The position numbers and the translations under genes are program-made. Of a stretch of DNA of 64,000 bases, positions 1 to 8,621 are shown in pieces (within the stretch, counting starts at the first letter, position 1; each line of letters opens with the position of its first letter). A model generated the notes under the pieces. That model did no database searches. It saw only the letters and a program-made list of their open reading frames with translations, and had not been told where the DNA came from. Origin of the DNA: Streptomyces pluripotens. Lineage in GTDB: Bacteria; Actinomycetota; Actinomycetes; Streptomycetales; Streptomycetaceae. Location of the stretch: positions 5,766,001 to 5,830,000 of the forward strand of contig NZ_CP021080.1 of the NCBI RefSeq assembly GCF_000802245.2. The letters run 5' to 3'.

Positions 1-616
1 CGATGCGGTCAAGACCGAAGGCCGCGATGTCCCGGGCGTCGATCAGCTGCATCGTGCGGCCGGGGGAGCCTGGGGCGAGCATCGGCCCGCCCTGGGCGGC
101 CCGCCGCAGCCAGTAGGGGATGCGCCGCATGCGGTCGCCGGGGCCGATGACCACGCCGGGGCGCAGCACCAGCGCCCGGCCGTCGAAGTCCCGTTCGACG
201 GCGCGCTCGCAGCCGGCCTTCAGCGCGGGGTACTGGCCGTGGTCGGGTCCGGCGTCGGGGGAGCAGGCGAAACGCGGCGAGGACTCGTCCACTGGGGCCG
301 CGGGCCAGGGCTGGAGGGCGTTGATGGAGGAGATGTACAGGTAGGTGCCGGCCTGCGGGCTCAGCGCCCGGGCCGAGGCGCCGACCGTGCGCGGCACGTA
401 CCCGCACACGTCGACCACCGCGTCCCAGGGCCCCGCGGCGGCCAGCCGCGCGAGGTCGGCCTCGTTCTCGCGATCGCCCGTGATCGTCTCCACGCCGGGC
501 AGGTCGGCGCCGGAGCGGCCGCGGTGGAAGGTGGTGACCTCCCAGCCGCGGGCGAGGGCGCCGGCCACGAAGGCCTTGCCCAGGAAGACCGTTCCTCCGA
601 TGACCAGAAGTCTCAT
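1..616 (-). CDS. NAD-dependent epimerase/reductase (SDR family), C-terminus beyond window
   Basis: The gene reads leftward from an ATG at 616 and runs off the left edge, so only the first 205 or so residues are visible. It begins MRLLVIGGTVFLG, a Rossmann nucleotide-binding start of the atypical extended SDR type (GGTxFLG). A YISSINAL strand follows near residue 95, and a GQYPALKAGCE helix carries the YxxxK-like catalytic pair. The stretch LRPGVVIGPGDR is typical of epimerase/reductase relatives. Substrate cannot be deduced. It is probably a soluble NAD(P)-dependent sugar or isoflavone-type reductase. The next gene on this strand ends 56 bases upstream. The family is firm; the function is not. 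Confidence 0.8.
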   Translation of the reverse strand, partial: MRLLVIGGTVFLGKAFVAGALARGWEVTTFHRGRSGADLPGVETITGDRENEADLARLAAAGPWDAVVDVCGYVPRTVGASARALSPQAGTYLYISSINALQPWPAAPVDESSPRFACSPDAGPDHGQYPALKAGCERAVERDFDGRALVLRPGVVIGPGDRMRRIPYWLRRAAQGGPMLAPGSPGRTMQLIDARDIAAFGLDRI

Positions 617-671
617 GCCAGATACACCGTTTCGTGTTGAAGACCTGTGAAGAAAGCTGTGCCGGGCGGGT

Positions 672-1040
672 TCAGCCGGAGGGCAAGGATGCGACCAGCG
701 CCCGGTAGGCGGGCTCGAACTCGGCATCGTAACGGGCCCGCAGGGCGGGCGGCATGCCGCCGAGCATGAACTCCCGGGCGTCGGGGACCGCCTGCTCCAG
801 CAGCAGCGGCATCGTCGGCACGAAGTCCATGGGGTCGTGTCCCAAGGCGAGGGAGGCGAGCATCGCCCGGTACGCCTCGGCGGTCACCTTCTCCCGCAGG
901 ACCGGCACCATGGTGCGCTCCTCCAGCCTGAGGTGGTCGTGCATCAGGGCGTCGAACTCGGCGATGCGGGCCAGCAGACCGGTGAGCACCACTTCGCGCT
1001 CGCCCGTGCCGGCGGCGAGCCTGCGCAGGCCCTCGTCCAT
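672..1040 (-). CDS. Hemerythrin-like (HHE) domain protein, N-terminus uncertain
   Basis: The 122-residue reading frame from the first ATG contains ALMHDHLRLEERTMVPVLRE, resembling the HxxxE helix of actinobacterial hemerythrin-like proteins. A helical tail ending FEPAYRALVASL matches the C-terminal part of such families. These four-helix bundles bind a di-iron centre or are degenerate relatives. The expected first helix with its own His is not after this ATG. In-frame sequence upstream (CTLDDHLAGMDEG) looks like it, but no ATG or GTG precedes it before the stop at 1182. The gene is therefore probably truncated at the 5' end, or starts at an unusual codon. Family assignment is moderate. Confidence 0.5.
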   Translation of the reverse strand: MDEGLRRLAAGTGEREVVLTGLLARIAEFDALMHDHLRLEERTMVPVLREKVTAEAYRAMLASLALGHDPMDFVPTMPLLLEQAVPDAREFMLGGMPPALRARYDAEFEPAYRALVASLPSG

Positions 1041-1181
1041 GCCGGCGAGGTGGTCGTCCAGCGTGCACGCGACACCGGCCAGGCCCGGCTCGGTCTCCGG
1101 GACGATCGTCCAGACGTGCCAAGCGCGCGGTGCTGAAGCCCGCGAAGAGGACGAAGGCGAAGAAGTAATCCGGTCCGGGGC
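1041..1181 (-). pseudogene. Remnant 5' end of the hemerythrin-like gene
   Basis: Between the helicase stop and the first ATG of the hemerythrin-like gene, the minus strand has codons rich in third-position G/C. Its reading switches frame near 1120: YFFAFVLFAGFSTAR in one frame continues as AWHVWTIVPETEPGL in the next. The second frame runs into the hemerythrin-like protein without a break. This looks like coding sequence with one frameshift and no surviving start. It could also be chance in GC-rich DNA. Confidence 0.3.
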
Positions 1182-4100
1182 TCAGCCGAACAGTGGTGCC
1201 AGCGCGGTCTCGCCCGCCAGGATCCGCCAGGCGGGCACCCGCACCGTCCGGCTCACCGGGCCGGGTTTGGCACCACAGCCGCCCGAGGGCAGTCCGGTGA
1301 GCAGGTCGCCTTGCACGTGGGTCAGCCGGAGGTGACGTGCCGGGTCTTCGCCGGGCCCCGGGCCGGGGTCGATCAGCACCGCCGTGTTCTCCCCGGCGTC
1401 GGTGAACAGCAGGTCCACCGGGTGTCCGCCCACCGGCACGGCCCGCTCCAGATCGGTGACGCCGCGCCCGGTGAGGTACTGCTGGAGCCGGTCGGCGAGG
1501 TCCGCGCGGGCCTCGGTCACCGGGCCGGGCCGGTCGGCCTCGGCCGTCGTGCCGTCGTCGCCCGCTCCCAGCGGTGCCGAGCGTGCCGCGAGGAGGGCGG
1601 GCAGGCCGCTCTGGTCCTGCCAGAAGGCATGGCCGCCCACCGTGATCAGCTGCGACTTGGCCCGGGTGATCGCCACGTTCCACAGGTTGACCTGGCTCGC
1701 GACCCAGTGCGTGGTCCGGGGCGGTGTGTTGGGCGCCGCCACCGGGCTGAGCACCATCACGTCGCGCTGTCCGCCCTGGAAGGTGTGGACGGTGCCGACC
1801 CGGACCCGGTCGTCGTCCCGCCACATCCGTGCCAGGTTCTCCTTCTGCGCCCGGAACGGCGTGACCACTCCGACCGTCGCGTCCGGCGGAAGTCCCGCCA
1901 GCAGTCCGTCGACCACGCGCCGGACGGCCTCCGCCTCCACGGTGTTCCGCCAGGACTGCCCGTCGCCGCCGCGCGCCGACTCCCCGAACGGCACGTTGAC
2001 CCAGCCGAGCACTGGCGGCGGGACGCCCGCTCCCACCGGGTCGTGCGCCGGCACCTGCCGCCGTACGTCGGTGAGCACGCGCAGACGGCCGCCGTAGCAG
2101 TGGCCGTTGACGACGTCCGCGATCCGCGGGTGGCAGCGGTAGTGCTCGTCGAGCAGCAGGGCACGGTCGCCGTGCTGTTCGCCCGCGTGGTAGGAGGAGT
2201 GCACGTGGTAGGTGAGGCGGTGGTGTTCCAGTTGCGCGGCGCTGAGTCCGGCCCGCGTCCGTGCCTGCCGCTCCTGCTGCGGTGAGACGCCGGGGATGTG
2301 CCCGAGCTGCATGGGGTCACCGATGACCAGTGCCCGGCGGGCCCGGAACAGCAACGGCAGCACCGCGGGGATGGAGCACTGACTCGCCTCGTCGATGACG
2401 ACGAGATCGAACAGCTGCGGGGCGAGTTCCAGCTGCCGCACCGAGTGGGTGCTGACGGCCCATCCCTTGATGTGCGCCATCAGGTTCTTCTGGCTGCGCT
2501 GGTAGCCGGAGCGGCGGCGCAGCGCCTGGAGCCGCTGGTTCATGAGCCCGGTGGCCCGGCCGAGAGTCTCGGCGGACAGCGCGCGGGACAGCTCCACCGA
2601 CAGGTCGGACAGGGCCCCGGCCGTCGTGAGCCGGGACTCCTTGAGCCCCTCCTCGTCCCACTCCTCGTGCCTGCGGACGAGTTCCCGCACCTCCCGTTCC
2701 ACGGACACGACCCCGGCCAGGGACTCCAGCAGCCCCGGCGGCGCCGGTCGTTCCGCCGCCCAGTCGGGCCATGCCGGACCTGCCCCCTCGGGGTGCTCCG
2801 CCACCGCCGAGACCAGCGCGGCGAGCGCGCGCCCACGCCGCCATGCCCCCAGCTGCCACCAGCGGGCCCCGGCCGTCTTCCGTGCCCGCTCCGCCCACCG
2901 GCCCAGCGGTGCCACGCCGTCCGCGTCCGCCGCCCAGGCCCCTTCGAGTAGGGACAGGGGCAGCTCCAGCGCGGTGGCTCGCTCCTCCCGGTCGCGGAAC
3001 AGGTCCAGCAGCCGCTCCTCCTCGCCGACGCGGTGTGCCGCTTCCGCCCGCAGCCGGTCGGCCGCCCCCCGGGTGTTGCGCAGCTCGCCGCCCACGGTGG
3101 CCGATCCGCGCCGCGGTGCCCCGGGCGGTTCGGCGAGCAGCCGTTCCAGTGCGGCCGCCTCCCGCTCCAGCGCCTCCTTGTTGCCCGTCCGCATCAGCAG
3201 GCCGGGCGCGATGTCGTCGCAGCGCCGGGCGACGACGTCCACGGCCTCGTTGTTCGTGGAGGCGACCAGCACCGACTGCCCCGCGGCGACGCAGGTGGTG
3301 ACGACCGCGGTGACGACCTCGCTCTTGCCCGTGCCGGGCGGCCCGGTCGCCACCGTCAGCGGCTGGGTCATCGCCGAGGAGATCACCTGCTCCTGGCTCT
3401 CATTGCACGGTCCCGGAGCGATGGGCGTCACCGGGTTCGCCGGGGTGGCGGTCGTGGCCGGCGCCTGCCGGGCCCCGCCGTTCAGCAGCGCGTCCAGGGC
3501 GGTGCCCGCGATCTGTGCGGTCCGGGTGGAGATCTGGAGCAGGTTGTCCACCAGCGCCTGGGTGGCCATGGCCTCCGCGCCCGAAGGCACCAGCAGCACG
3601 GCCGCGTTGTGCGCGCCGGGCCGCAGGGCCTGCATCACGGTGCGGTCGCTGAGCGCGGACGGGTCCAGCGGTTCGAGTTCCGGCAGCCCCAGCTCCTCCA
3701 GCAACTCCCGTACGGCGCGCAGCATCTGGGCGTCGTTGCCCTCCTGCCAGGCCGGCTGCCAGCGGGCGACCAGGTCGGCGGCGTCGCCCGCGTCCAGGAG
3801 TTCCGACACGACCCCGCTGTGCAGGGACGGCACCCCGCTGGGCCGGAGCACGTCCCGGCCCTCCTCGTCCGGCGCCAGCTCCATCTGCTGGATGAGTAGC
3901 GGCGCCAGCTCCACCGTCGCGCGCCGCCCCCGGCCGCCGTCCCGCGCGGGCAGCGTGATCGCCGGATAGCCGTACCAGTACTCCTGCCGGCTGGCCGCCT
4001 CGGTGCCCGAGCCGGTCCGCCCGTCCTGGGGCCGGGGCAGGGATCGGGGCGCGACAATGTGCGGTCCGCGGCCCGACTGGACGGTCTCCTCGCCCCGGGC

Positions 4101-5084
4101 CAGCAGGAAGTACTTCTTGTCGCGGCCGGCGTCCCGGTCGGGTCGCATGCCGGCCGCCGCCTGCGCGGTGAGGCAATCCGCGTAGTACCGCAGCAGCTGC
4201 TGCCGGTCGACGCCGTCCCGTTCGTCCGCCTCGGCCAGCTCCCGGGCCTTCAGCAGGGCGGGGGAGCGCCGGGCGGCCTCGGTGGCGTCGTGGGGGAGCG
4301 CGGGAAGGCGCACGGGCCGGGCCACCGACCGGGCGAAGGGGAGGGAACGGGTGGCCCTGATCGTGGACTTGGTGGGCCGCTGCTCCTCCGGTACTCCGTC
4401 GCGGGTCATCTGGGCGGTCAGGTAGTCGAAGAGGTCGTCCGGGGTGATCCAGCCGCCCTCCTTGATCCGGCCGTTGCGCAGCCCCTCGACGATCTCCCCG
4501 GTGAACCGGGAGGTGCCGAGGCTCGACCCGGGCGGCGCCATCGCGGAGGCCGCCTGGAGCGCGTCGGACGCGGTGATGAAGTACACGCCGGTCGGCCGCA
4601 GCAGGGTGCTCGGCGCGGGCCGGTCCGGTTCCCCCGACGGGCCCTTGGCGGTCCAGCCCTGGACGACGGAACCGCTGGAGCAGCAGTCCAGCAGGACGAG
4701 CTTGGAGGCGGCCCGGCAGGACTGGAGCATCCGCTCCAGGAACTCCGCCGGTACGGCCGTGCCCGGCAGGTCGGCCGGGTCGGTGTCCCGGGTCAGGAAG
4801 TACAGCTGCCCGTCCTGCTCGCAGTACTCGCCGTGCCCGCTGAAGTAGAGCAGCGCGGTCTCGCTGGGCTGCCGGGCCTCCAGGAACGTCTCCACGGCGT
4901 GCAGCATCTCCGCGCGCGTCGGCTCGGCGGCCGACGCGCACTCGTTGTACATACCGATCTCGGTGTTCTCCAGGACCGCCCGCATGTAGTGCAGGTCTGC
5001 CCGTACGGCCGGGAGGTCCCGGTACTTCTCGCTGTCGTACGTGGAGACGCCGACGAGCAACGCGTGCCGGTCGTTGTCGGTCAT
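1182..5084 (-). CDS. Caspase-like peptidase fused to an SF1 (UPF1/Dna2-type) helicase
   Basis: This 1300-residue protein has at least three parts. Residues 1-250 are a caspase/metacaspase (C14-like) domain. It has a YFSGHGE block with catalytic His at about 84 and a LLDCCSSG block with the nucleophile at about Cys135. Residues 340-545 are an unassigned linker region. From about 560 there is an SF1 helicase: Walker A GPPGTGKS near 581, an inserted helical region, motif II DEASQC near 898, GDPMQL near 922, then VHTFQGGQRD and NVAITRAKSQ motifs. The tail (VDLLF...AVLID) recalls a restriction-nuclease fold lacking a clear catalytic Lys. It starts 6 bases after an EACC1 gene, which in other actinomycetes sits beside caspase or protease effectors. 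Predicted role: sense nucleic acid and trigger proteolysis during infection. The role is inference. Confidence 0.85.
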   Translation of the reverse strand: MTDNDRHALLVGVSTYDSEKYRDLPAVRADLHYMRAVLENTEIGMYNECASAAEPTRAEMLHAVETFLEARQPSETALLYFSGHGEYCEQDGQLYFLTRDTDPADLPGTAVPAEFLERMLQSCRAASKLVLLDCCSSGSVVQGWTAKGPSGEPDRPAPSTLLRPTGVYFITASDALQAASAMAPPGSSLGTSRFTGEIVEGLRNGRIKEGGWITPDDLFDYLTAQMTRDGVPEEQRPTKSTIRATRSLPFARSVARPVRLPALPHDATEAARRSPALLKARELAEADERDGVDRQQLLRYYADCLTAQAAAGMRPDRDAGRDKKYFLLARGEETVQSGRGPHIVAPRSLPRPQDGRTGSGTEAASRQEYWYGYPAITLPARDGGRGRRATVELAPLLIQQMELAPDEEGRDVLRPSGVPSLHSGVVSELLDAGDAADLVARWQPAWQEGNDAQMLRAVRELLEELGLPELEPLDPSALSDRTVMQALRPGAHNAAVLLVPSGAEAMATQALVDNLLQISTRTAQIAGTALDALLNGGARQAPATTATPANPVTPIAPGPCNESQEQVISSAMTQPLTVATGPPGTGKSEVVTAVVTTCVAAGQSVLVASTNNEAVDVVARRCDDIAPGLLMRTGNKEALEREAAALERLLAEPPGAPRRGSATVGGELRNTRGAADRLRAEAAHRVGEEERLLDLFRDREERATALELPLSLLEGAWAADADGVAPLGRWAERARKTAGARWWQLGAWRRGRALAALVSAVAEHPEGAGPAWPDWAAERPAPPGLLESLAGVVSVEREVRELVRRHEEWDEEGLKESRLTTAGALSDLSVELSRALSAETLGRATGLMNQRLQALRRRSGYQRSQKNLMAHIKGWAVSTHSVRQLELAPQLFDLVVIDEASQCSIPAVLPLLFRARRALVIGDPMQLGHIPGVSPQQERQARTRAGLSAAQLEHHRLTYHVHSSYHAGEQHGDRALLLDEHYRCHPRIADVVNGHCYGGRLRVLTDVRRQVPAHDPVGAGVPPPVLGWVNVPFGESARGGDGQSWRNTVEAEAVRRVVDGLLAGLPPDATVGVVTPFRAQKENLARMWRDDDRVRVGTVHTFQGGQRDVMVLSPVAAPNTPPRTTHWVASQVNLWNVAITRAKSQLITVGGHAFWQDQSGLPALLAARSAPLGAGDDGTTAEADRPGPVTEARADLADRLQQYLTGRGVTDLERAVPVGGHPVDLLFTDAGENTAVLIDPGPGPGEDPARHLRLTHVQGDLLTGLPSGGCGAKPGPVSRTVRVPAWRILAGETALAPLFG

Positions 5085-5090
5085 GGCCGC

Positions 5091-5474
5091 TCAGCCCGCC
5101 GTGGTGCCGTCGTCGCCGTCGTCCGCGAGGAACCGCTCGACCAGCGTGTCGTCCTCGCGGGCCTCCTTGCCGGTGATGTGCAGGGTCGCCCCGTCGGGCC
5201 GCTTGACCACGAGGGTGCGCTGGGGGACCCGGGCCAGCCACGTCTGCACCAGCGCGGCGACGAACGAACCGGCGCTCAGCAGCAGCCCGACGGTCTCGGC
5301 GGACGGGGCACCCTTGTCACCGACCCCTGCCAGGCTGCCCGGTTCGGGCAGGTCCAGCGTGGCCGTGGAGTCCGCCTCGGCGAGCGCCGAGAGCAGTTCG
5401 CGCGCCTCCTTGCGGGCGCGCAGCGGGTCCTCGTCGACGACGGAGATCCGGTATCCGGTGTGGTGGTCGGGCAT
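5091..5474 (-). CDS. Effector-associated constant component EACC1
   Basis: The 127-residue protein starts MPDHHTGYRISVVDEDPL. It has an N-terminal beta strand, a helix with ARKEARELLSALAEAD, a short apolar helix (VGLLLSAGSFVAALVQTWLA) and an RTLVVKRPDG strand hairpin. That order is the layout of the EACC1 family found beside caspase and trypsin-like effectors in actinobacterial conflict systems. The ATG at 5474 was chosen over an upstream one at 5618 because the family begins here and a GAGAG-containing leader precedes it. The stop is 6 bases before the caspase-helicase start, so the two are almost certainly co-transcribed. Its molecular job is unknown; it may tether or gate the effector. Confidence 0.8.
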   Translation of the reverse strand: MPDHHTGYRISVVDEDPLRARKEARELLSALAEADSTATLDLPEPGSLAGVGDKGAPSAETVGLLLSAGSFVAALVQTWLARVPQRTLVVKRPDGATLHITGKEAREDDTLVERFLADDGDDGTTAG

Positions 5475-5619
5475 GATGCTCTCGTGCTCCCCCTGGGTTG
5501 ACCGGCTCCCTGCCGGGCGAACGACACTAACGCCCGCCACTGACACCGGGCGCCCACGAGGGTTGGCCGTCCCGGTCGTTGGCGTGAAACCGGTCGACGA
5601 TGGCCGAGTCGCGTGCACC

Positions 5620-6141
5620 TCACATCGGACAGAGTTCCGCCCAGACCGTCTTGCCCGGCGCGCCCACGCGCGGGGCGACCGCCCAGCGGGTCGCCAGCCC
5701 CGCCACGATCAGCAGACCCCGGCCGGCCTCCGCGTCGCCGGGCGGTTCCCGGTCGGAGAGCAGGGGGACGCGTTCGGTCCGCGTGTCGGTGACCTCGACT
5801 CGCAGGGTGTCGGTGCCCTGGATGAGCCGGACGTGGAAGTCCCGTCCGACGACGTGCCCGTGCCGTACGGCGTTGGCGGTCAGCTCGGCGGTGATCAGCG
5901 TGAGGGTGTCGTTGACCCGGCTGCCGTACGGGTGCCCCCACGCGTCGAGGCGGTGGGAGACCAGCCTGCGGGCGAGGCGCGCGCCGCGCGGGGAGGAGGT
6001 GAAGGCCATCGCGAACTCGTGGAGGGGGCGAGCGGTCCCGGACTCGGACGCCGCCTCGGTCCTGGTCTCGGATGCATCCATGGCTCCGGCTCCGGCTTCG
6101 GGACGCCGTGCGGGGGAAGTTCGGCTGTTCATGTGGTCCAC
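5620..6141 (-). CDS. ATP-binding protein, RsbW/anti-sigma type histidine-kinase-like ATPase
   Basis: The 173-residue protein contains the GHKL ATPase boxes: ITAELTANAVRHG near residue 90 (N box) and GRGLLIVAGLATRWAV (G2 region) near 150. Streptomyces encode many such stand-alone ATPases. Some are anti-sigma factor kinases and others are of unknown function. The first ~45 residues are low complexity. Start is GTG at 6141 or the in-frame ATG at 6132; neither has a clear ribosome binding site. It is divergent from the HTH gene at 6280 and lies 145 bases upstream of EACC1 on the same strand. Whether it controls the conflict genes cannot be told. Confidence 0.85.
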   Translation of the reverse strand: MDHMNSRTSPARRPEAGAGAMDASETRTEAASESGTARPLHEFAMAFTSSPRGARLARRLVSHRLDAWGHPYGSRVNDTLTLITAELTANAVRHGHVVGRDFHVRLIQGTDTLRVEVTDTRTERVPLLSDREPPGDAEAGRGLLIVAGLATRWAVAPRVGAPGKTVWAELCPM

Positions 6142-6279
6142 GCTGTCGATGCCGTCCTAGCGTGAACAGATACGACGCGCACACGGAGAGTGGCTGTAGG
6201 CGTGCGGTACGCGGGTGTAGGCGGGACGGAGCGTGACGGCCGGCGCGGGGACGCGTTGACCGGGGGAGGTGGTACGGGG

Positions 6280-7158
6280 ATGAGCGAACCGACGGGGCTG
6301 ATGGACGAGGCGTCCGAGTGCGGCGACGGTGACGGTGACGAGCGGCGGCCGGGACCGGACGCCGGTACCGGTGTCCTGCGGGTCTTCGGGCGCCAGTTGA
6401 AGCGGTTCCGGCTGCGGGCGGGCCTGGAGCGGACCGAGTTCGGCTCGGTGACGGGGTACTCGGTCTCCACCATCGCCGCGTACGAGCAGGGGCGCCGGGT
6501 GCCGCCACCGAGGTTCATCGACCAGGCGGACCAGGTGCTGGACGCGGGCGGGGTCCTCCAGGAGATGAAGGAGGAGGTGGCTCGGGCCCAGTATCCGGCG
6601 TTCTTCCGGGACGCGGCGCGGTTGGAGGGGGAGGCGGTTGAGCTGTGGGTGTACGCAACTCAGGCGGTGCCTGGACTGCTTCAGACGGAGGAGTACATGC
6701 GGGCGGTGTTCGGCATGTGGCGTCCTTTGTTGGACGAGGAGACCGTGGAACAGCGGATCGCGGCCCGACTCGCGCGGCAGCATGTCTTCGAGCGCAGACC
6801 TGCGCCTCTGCTGAGCTTCGTGATCGATGAGGCGGTTGTGCGTCGGCCCTTGGGTGGCTGGACGGTCATGCGGGGTCAACTGGAGCAGTTGATGCTGGTC
6901 GGTGCCTTCCGGAACGTCGAGATCCAGATCATGCCGCTCGACCGGGAGGACAACGCTGGGGTGGACGGTCCGTTCACCCTGCTGTATCGGGCCGGAGGCG
7001 ATCAGGTGGCTTACCTGGAAGCTCAGGGACGCAGCACAATGGTCAGTGACCGGCGAGAAGTTCAGGGGATCGCCTCGCGGTACGGCATCATCCGTGCTCA
7101 GGCTCTCACCCCGCGAGAGTCGCTGGACTTCATCGAGAAGCTGCTTGGAGAGGTGTGA
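6280..7158 (+). CDS. Helix-turn-helix regulator with DUF5753 (Scr1-type) domain
   Basis: The 292-residue protein starts at ATG 6280 behind a GGGGGAGG site. It has an Xre-type HTH near residues 35-90 (FRLRAGLERTEFG, YSVSTIAAYEQGRRVPPP). The long C-terminal DUF5753 domain includes VPGLLQTEEYMRAV and a late LDREDNAGVDGPFTLL stretch. Proteins of this sort are paired in Streptomyces with a small DUF397 protein, and here one starts 1 base after the stop. By family knowledge such pairs act as regulator and partner, some in differentiation. The target is unknown. An upstream in-frame start at 6190 was rejected because it lacks a ribosome binding site. Confidence 0.9.
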   Translation: MSEPTGLMDEASECGDGDGDERRPGPDAGTGVLRVFGRQLKRFRLRAGLERTEFGSVTGYSVSTIAAYEQGRRVPPPRFIDQADQVLDAGGVLQEMKEEVARAQYPAFFRDAARLEGEAVELWVYATQAVPGLLQTEEYMRAVFGMWRPLLDEETVEQRIAARLARQHVFERRPAPLLSFVIDEAVVRRPLGGWTVMRGQLEQLMLVGAFRNVEIQIMPLDREDNAGVDGPFTLLYRAGGDQVAYLEAQGRSTMVSDRREVQGIASRYGIIRAQALTPRESLDFIEKLLGEV

Positions 7159-7159
7159 A

Positions 7160-7357
7160 GTGAACGAGACCCCGAGTGCGGCGGAGGAACTGTCCTGGCG
7201 GAAGAGCAGTTACAGCGGTGGGGCTGGCGGAGAGTGCGTCGAGGTCGCCGACTGCGTCCGTGCTATCTGCGTCCGTGACTCCAAAGACACAAGCCGACCT
7301 GCCTTCTCGGTCGCCACTGCTGCCTGGACAGCGTTCGTGAGCTTCGCGGCTCAGTAG
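7160..7357 (+). CDS. DUF397 domain protein
   Basis: The 65-residue protein starts at GTG 7160 and shows the DUF397 signature: LSWRKSSYSGGAGGECVEVAD, then VRDSKDTSRPAFSV and a terminal WTAFVSFA. It follows the HTH/DUF5753 gene with a single base between stop and start, the standard arrangement for these partners. The GAGAGGTGTGAAGTG sequence across the junction supplies the ribosome binding site from the end of the upstream gene. The biochemical role is unknown. It probably binds or modulates the HTH partner. Confidence 0.9.
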   Translation: MNETPSAAEELSWRKSSYSGGAGGECVEVADCVRAICVRDSKDTSRPAFSVATAAWTAFVSFAAQ

Positions 7358-7436
7358 GCGATAGGTCTGCCCCGGTTCCAACCCTGTGGCAGACCCGTGT
7401 GTGGCTTGAGCCCAGTCGGTCAGGCCTCCGTTTCCT

Positions 7437-7727
7437 CGCGAATGGGGGAGTCCAGCGTCCGGCGGCGATCTCCGCTTCCAGCCGCGTATGGAAGTGCGGG
7501 TGCGCTGCCCGTATCTCGGTTTCGCGGTCGGCCGTGTAGAAGGGGGCCTGGTAGCCCTCGGGGGGCGTGGTGTGCTCCGGGCCTTCCAGGTGGGCCATGA
7601 GGTCGAGGTAGTCCTGCTTGGTCTGGCAGTGGCCGTAGGTGTTGAAGTCGGGTGCGATCTAACGGTCGTTGGCGTCGAACCAGGTTGCTGACTCGTAGTT
7701 GTGGAGCTGTGGACCTGTGACCCTCGG
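7437..7727 (-). pseudogene. Hypothetical protein gene broken by an in-frame TAG
   Basis: On the minus strand a frame reads LHNYESATWFDANDR, meets TAG at 7659-7661, and continues in the same frame with IAPDFNTYGHCQTKQDYLDLMAHLEG. It goes on to APFYTADRETEIRAAHPHFHTRLEAEIAAGRW. Both halves have strong Streptomyces codon bias, so this was one gene that acquired a nonsense mutation. I do not recognise the family. The downstream part alone (ATG 7598) could be expressed but lacks an obvious ribosome binding site and would overlap the DUF397 gene. Confidence 0.5.
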
Positions 7728-7858
7728 ACCAGTCCGTGGGACGCGGGTGCGGTCGGCCGAAAGCCGCCCTGTCGTGGTCCGACCGGTCCTAACGACGTGC
7801 CGCGACCACTGTGCGCGGTGGTGACAGCGCGCGACATATGCCCCATCATGAGTAGGTG

Positions 7859-8503
7859 ATGGGGGGTTCGACACGCGCATCCGGTCTGCGCCGTCGCGGT
7901 CGCATGCCGCGGGTGGTGCCGGTGGCTGTTGCCCGAGCTGCGATCTTCTCCGTGCTGGGAACCGCTGTCACGGGGATCGTCCATCATCTGGCCTTCGCGT
8001 CGAGCCCGTCGTGGTTGGTCAAGGTGCTGGCCGTGTGCTTCCTGTTCGCCGTGGCGCTGCCGGGGGCCGGGGGCGACAAGTCCCTTCGTGAACAGGTGGC
8101 GTTGGCGTTCGGCTGTCAGGCCGCTGTCGGATACTGGTTCGTACTCGCCGACAGCGCGGTCGAATTCCGGGCGCACGCCCTGCTGCCGACAGCCGTGCAT
8201 GCCGGATGGAGCGTGGTGGTCGGCCATGTTGCGCTGACCCTGCTGTGCGCGGTCCTGTTGCACGGCCTCGACAGGAGCCGGCGCCGGGTGCGGTACGTCG
8301 CCGGGCAAGAGTGGGGCGCGTTGCGCGCACTGCTGCGCAGGCTCCTCGCCCCCGTCTGCACCTCGTACGAGCTGACCGGGGCCGGTGCTGCCCGGCACCT
8401 GATCCCCGGGCCGACCCGGGCTCCTCCCGCATCGACTCTGCTCGTGGGCGCGGTGGTTCGCCGTGGCCCGCCGTTCCTTCCCCTGCCGTACGCCGCTGTC
8501 TGA
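7859..8503 (+). CDS. Small multi-pass membrane protein of unknown function
   Basis: The protein is about 214 residues. After a basic N-terminus it has apolar stretches AAIFSVLGTAVTGIVHHLAF, VLAVCFLFAVAL, VALAFGCQAAVGYWFVLA and HVALTLLCAVLL, giving about four membrane helices. A Pro-rich, positively charged tail follows. The layout recalls a family of hypothetical Streptomyces membrane proteins often found near copper or metal genes, but I could not assign it. Start is ATG 7859 or the GTG just before it at 7856; the upstream signal is weak. The last 40 residues read poorly and the original stop may have been lost. Confidence 0.5.
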   Translation: MGGSTRASGLRRRGRMPRVVPVAVARAAIFSVLGTAVTGIVHHLAFASSPSWLVKVLAVCFLFAVALPGAGGDKSLREQVALAFGCQAAVGYWFVLADSAVEFRAHALLPTAVHAGWSVVVGHVALTLLCAVLLHGLDRSRRRVRYVAGQEWGALRALLRRLLAPVCTSYELTGAGAARHLIPGPTRAPPASTLLVGAVVRRGPPFLPLPYAAV

Positions 8504-8621
8504 TCTGTCGTCGCGGCACGCGTACGGCTTTTGGTGTCCACCCGCTCTTCGACGACGAGGGCGGTTCCATTCGCCATTCCGGAGCGGGCTCTATGCGAGT
8601 CCCGCGCCAGGGGGAAGTCAC

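Noticed and set aside
9..640. Several short frames on both strands at the left edge
   Set aside because: They overlap the clear reductase reading on the minus strand from ATG 616 and show no domain.
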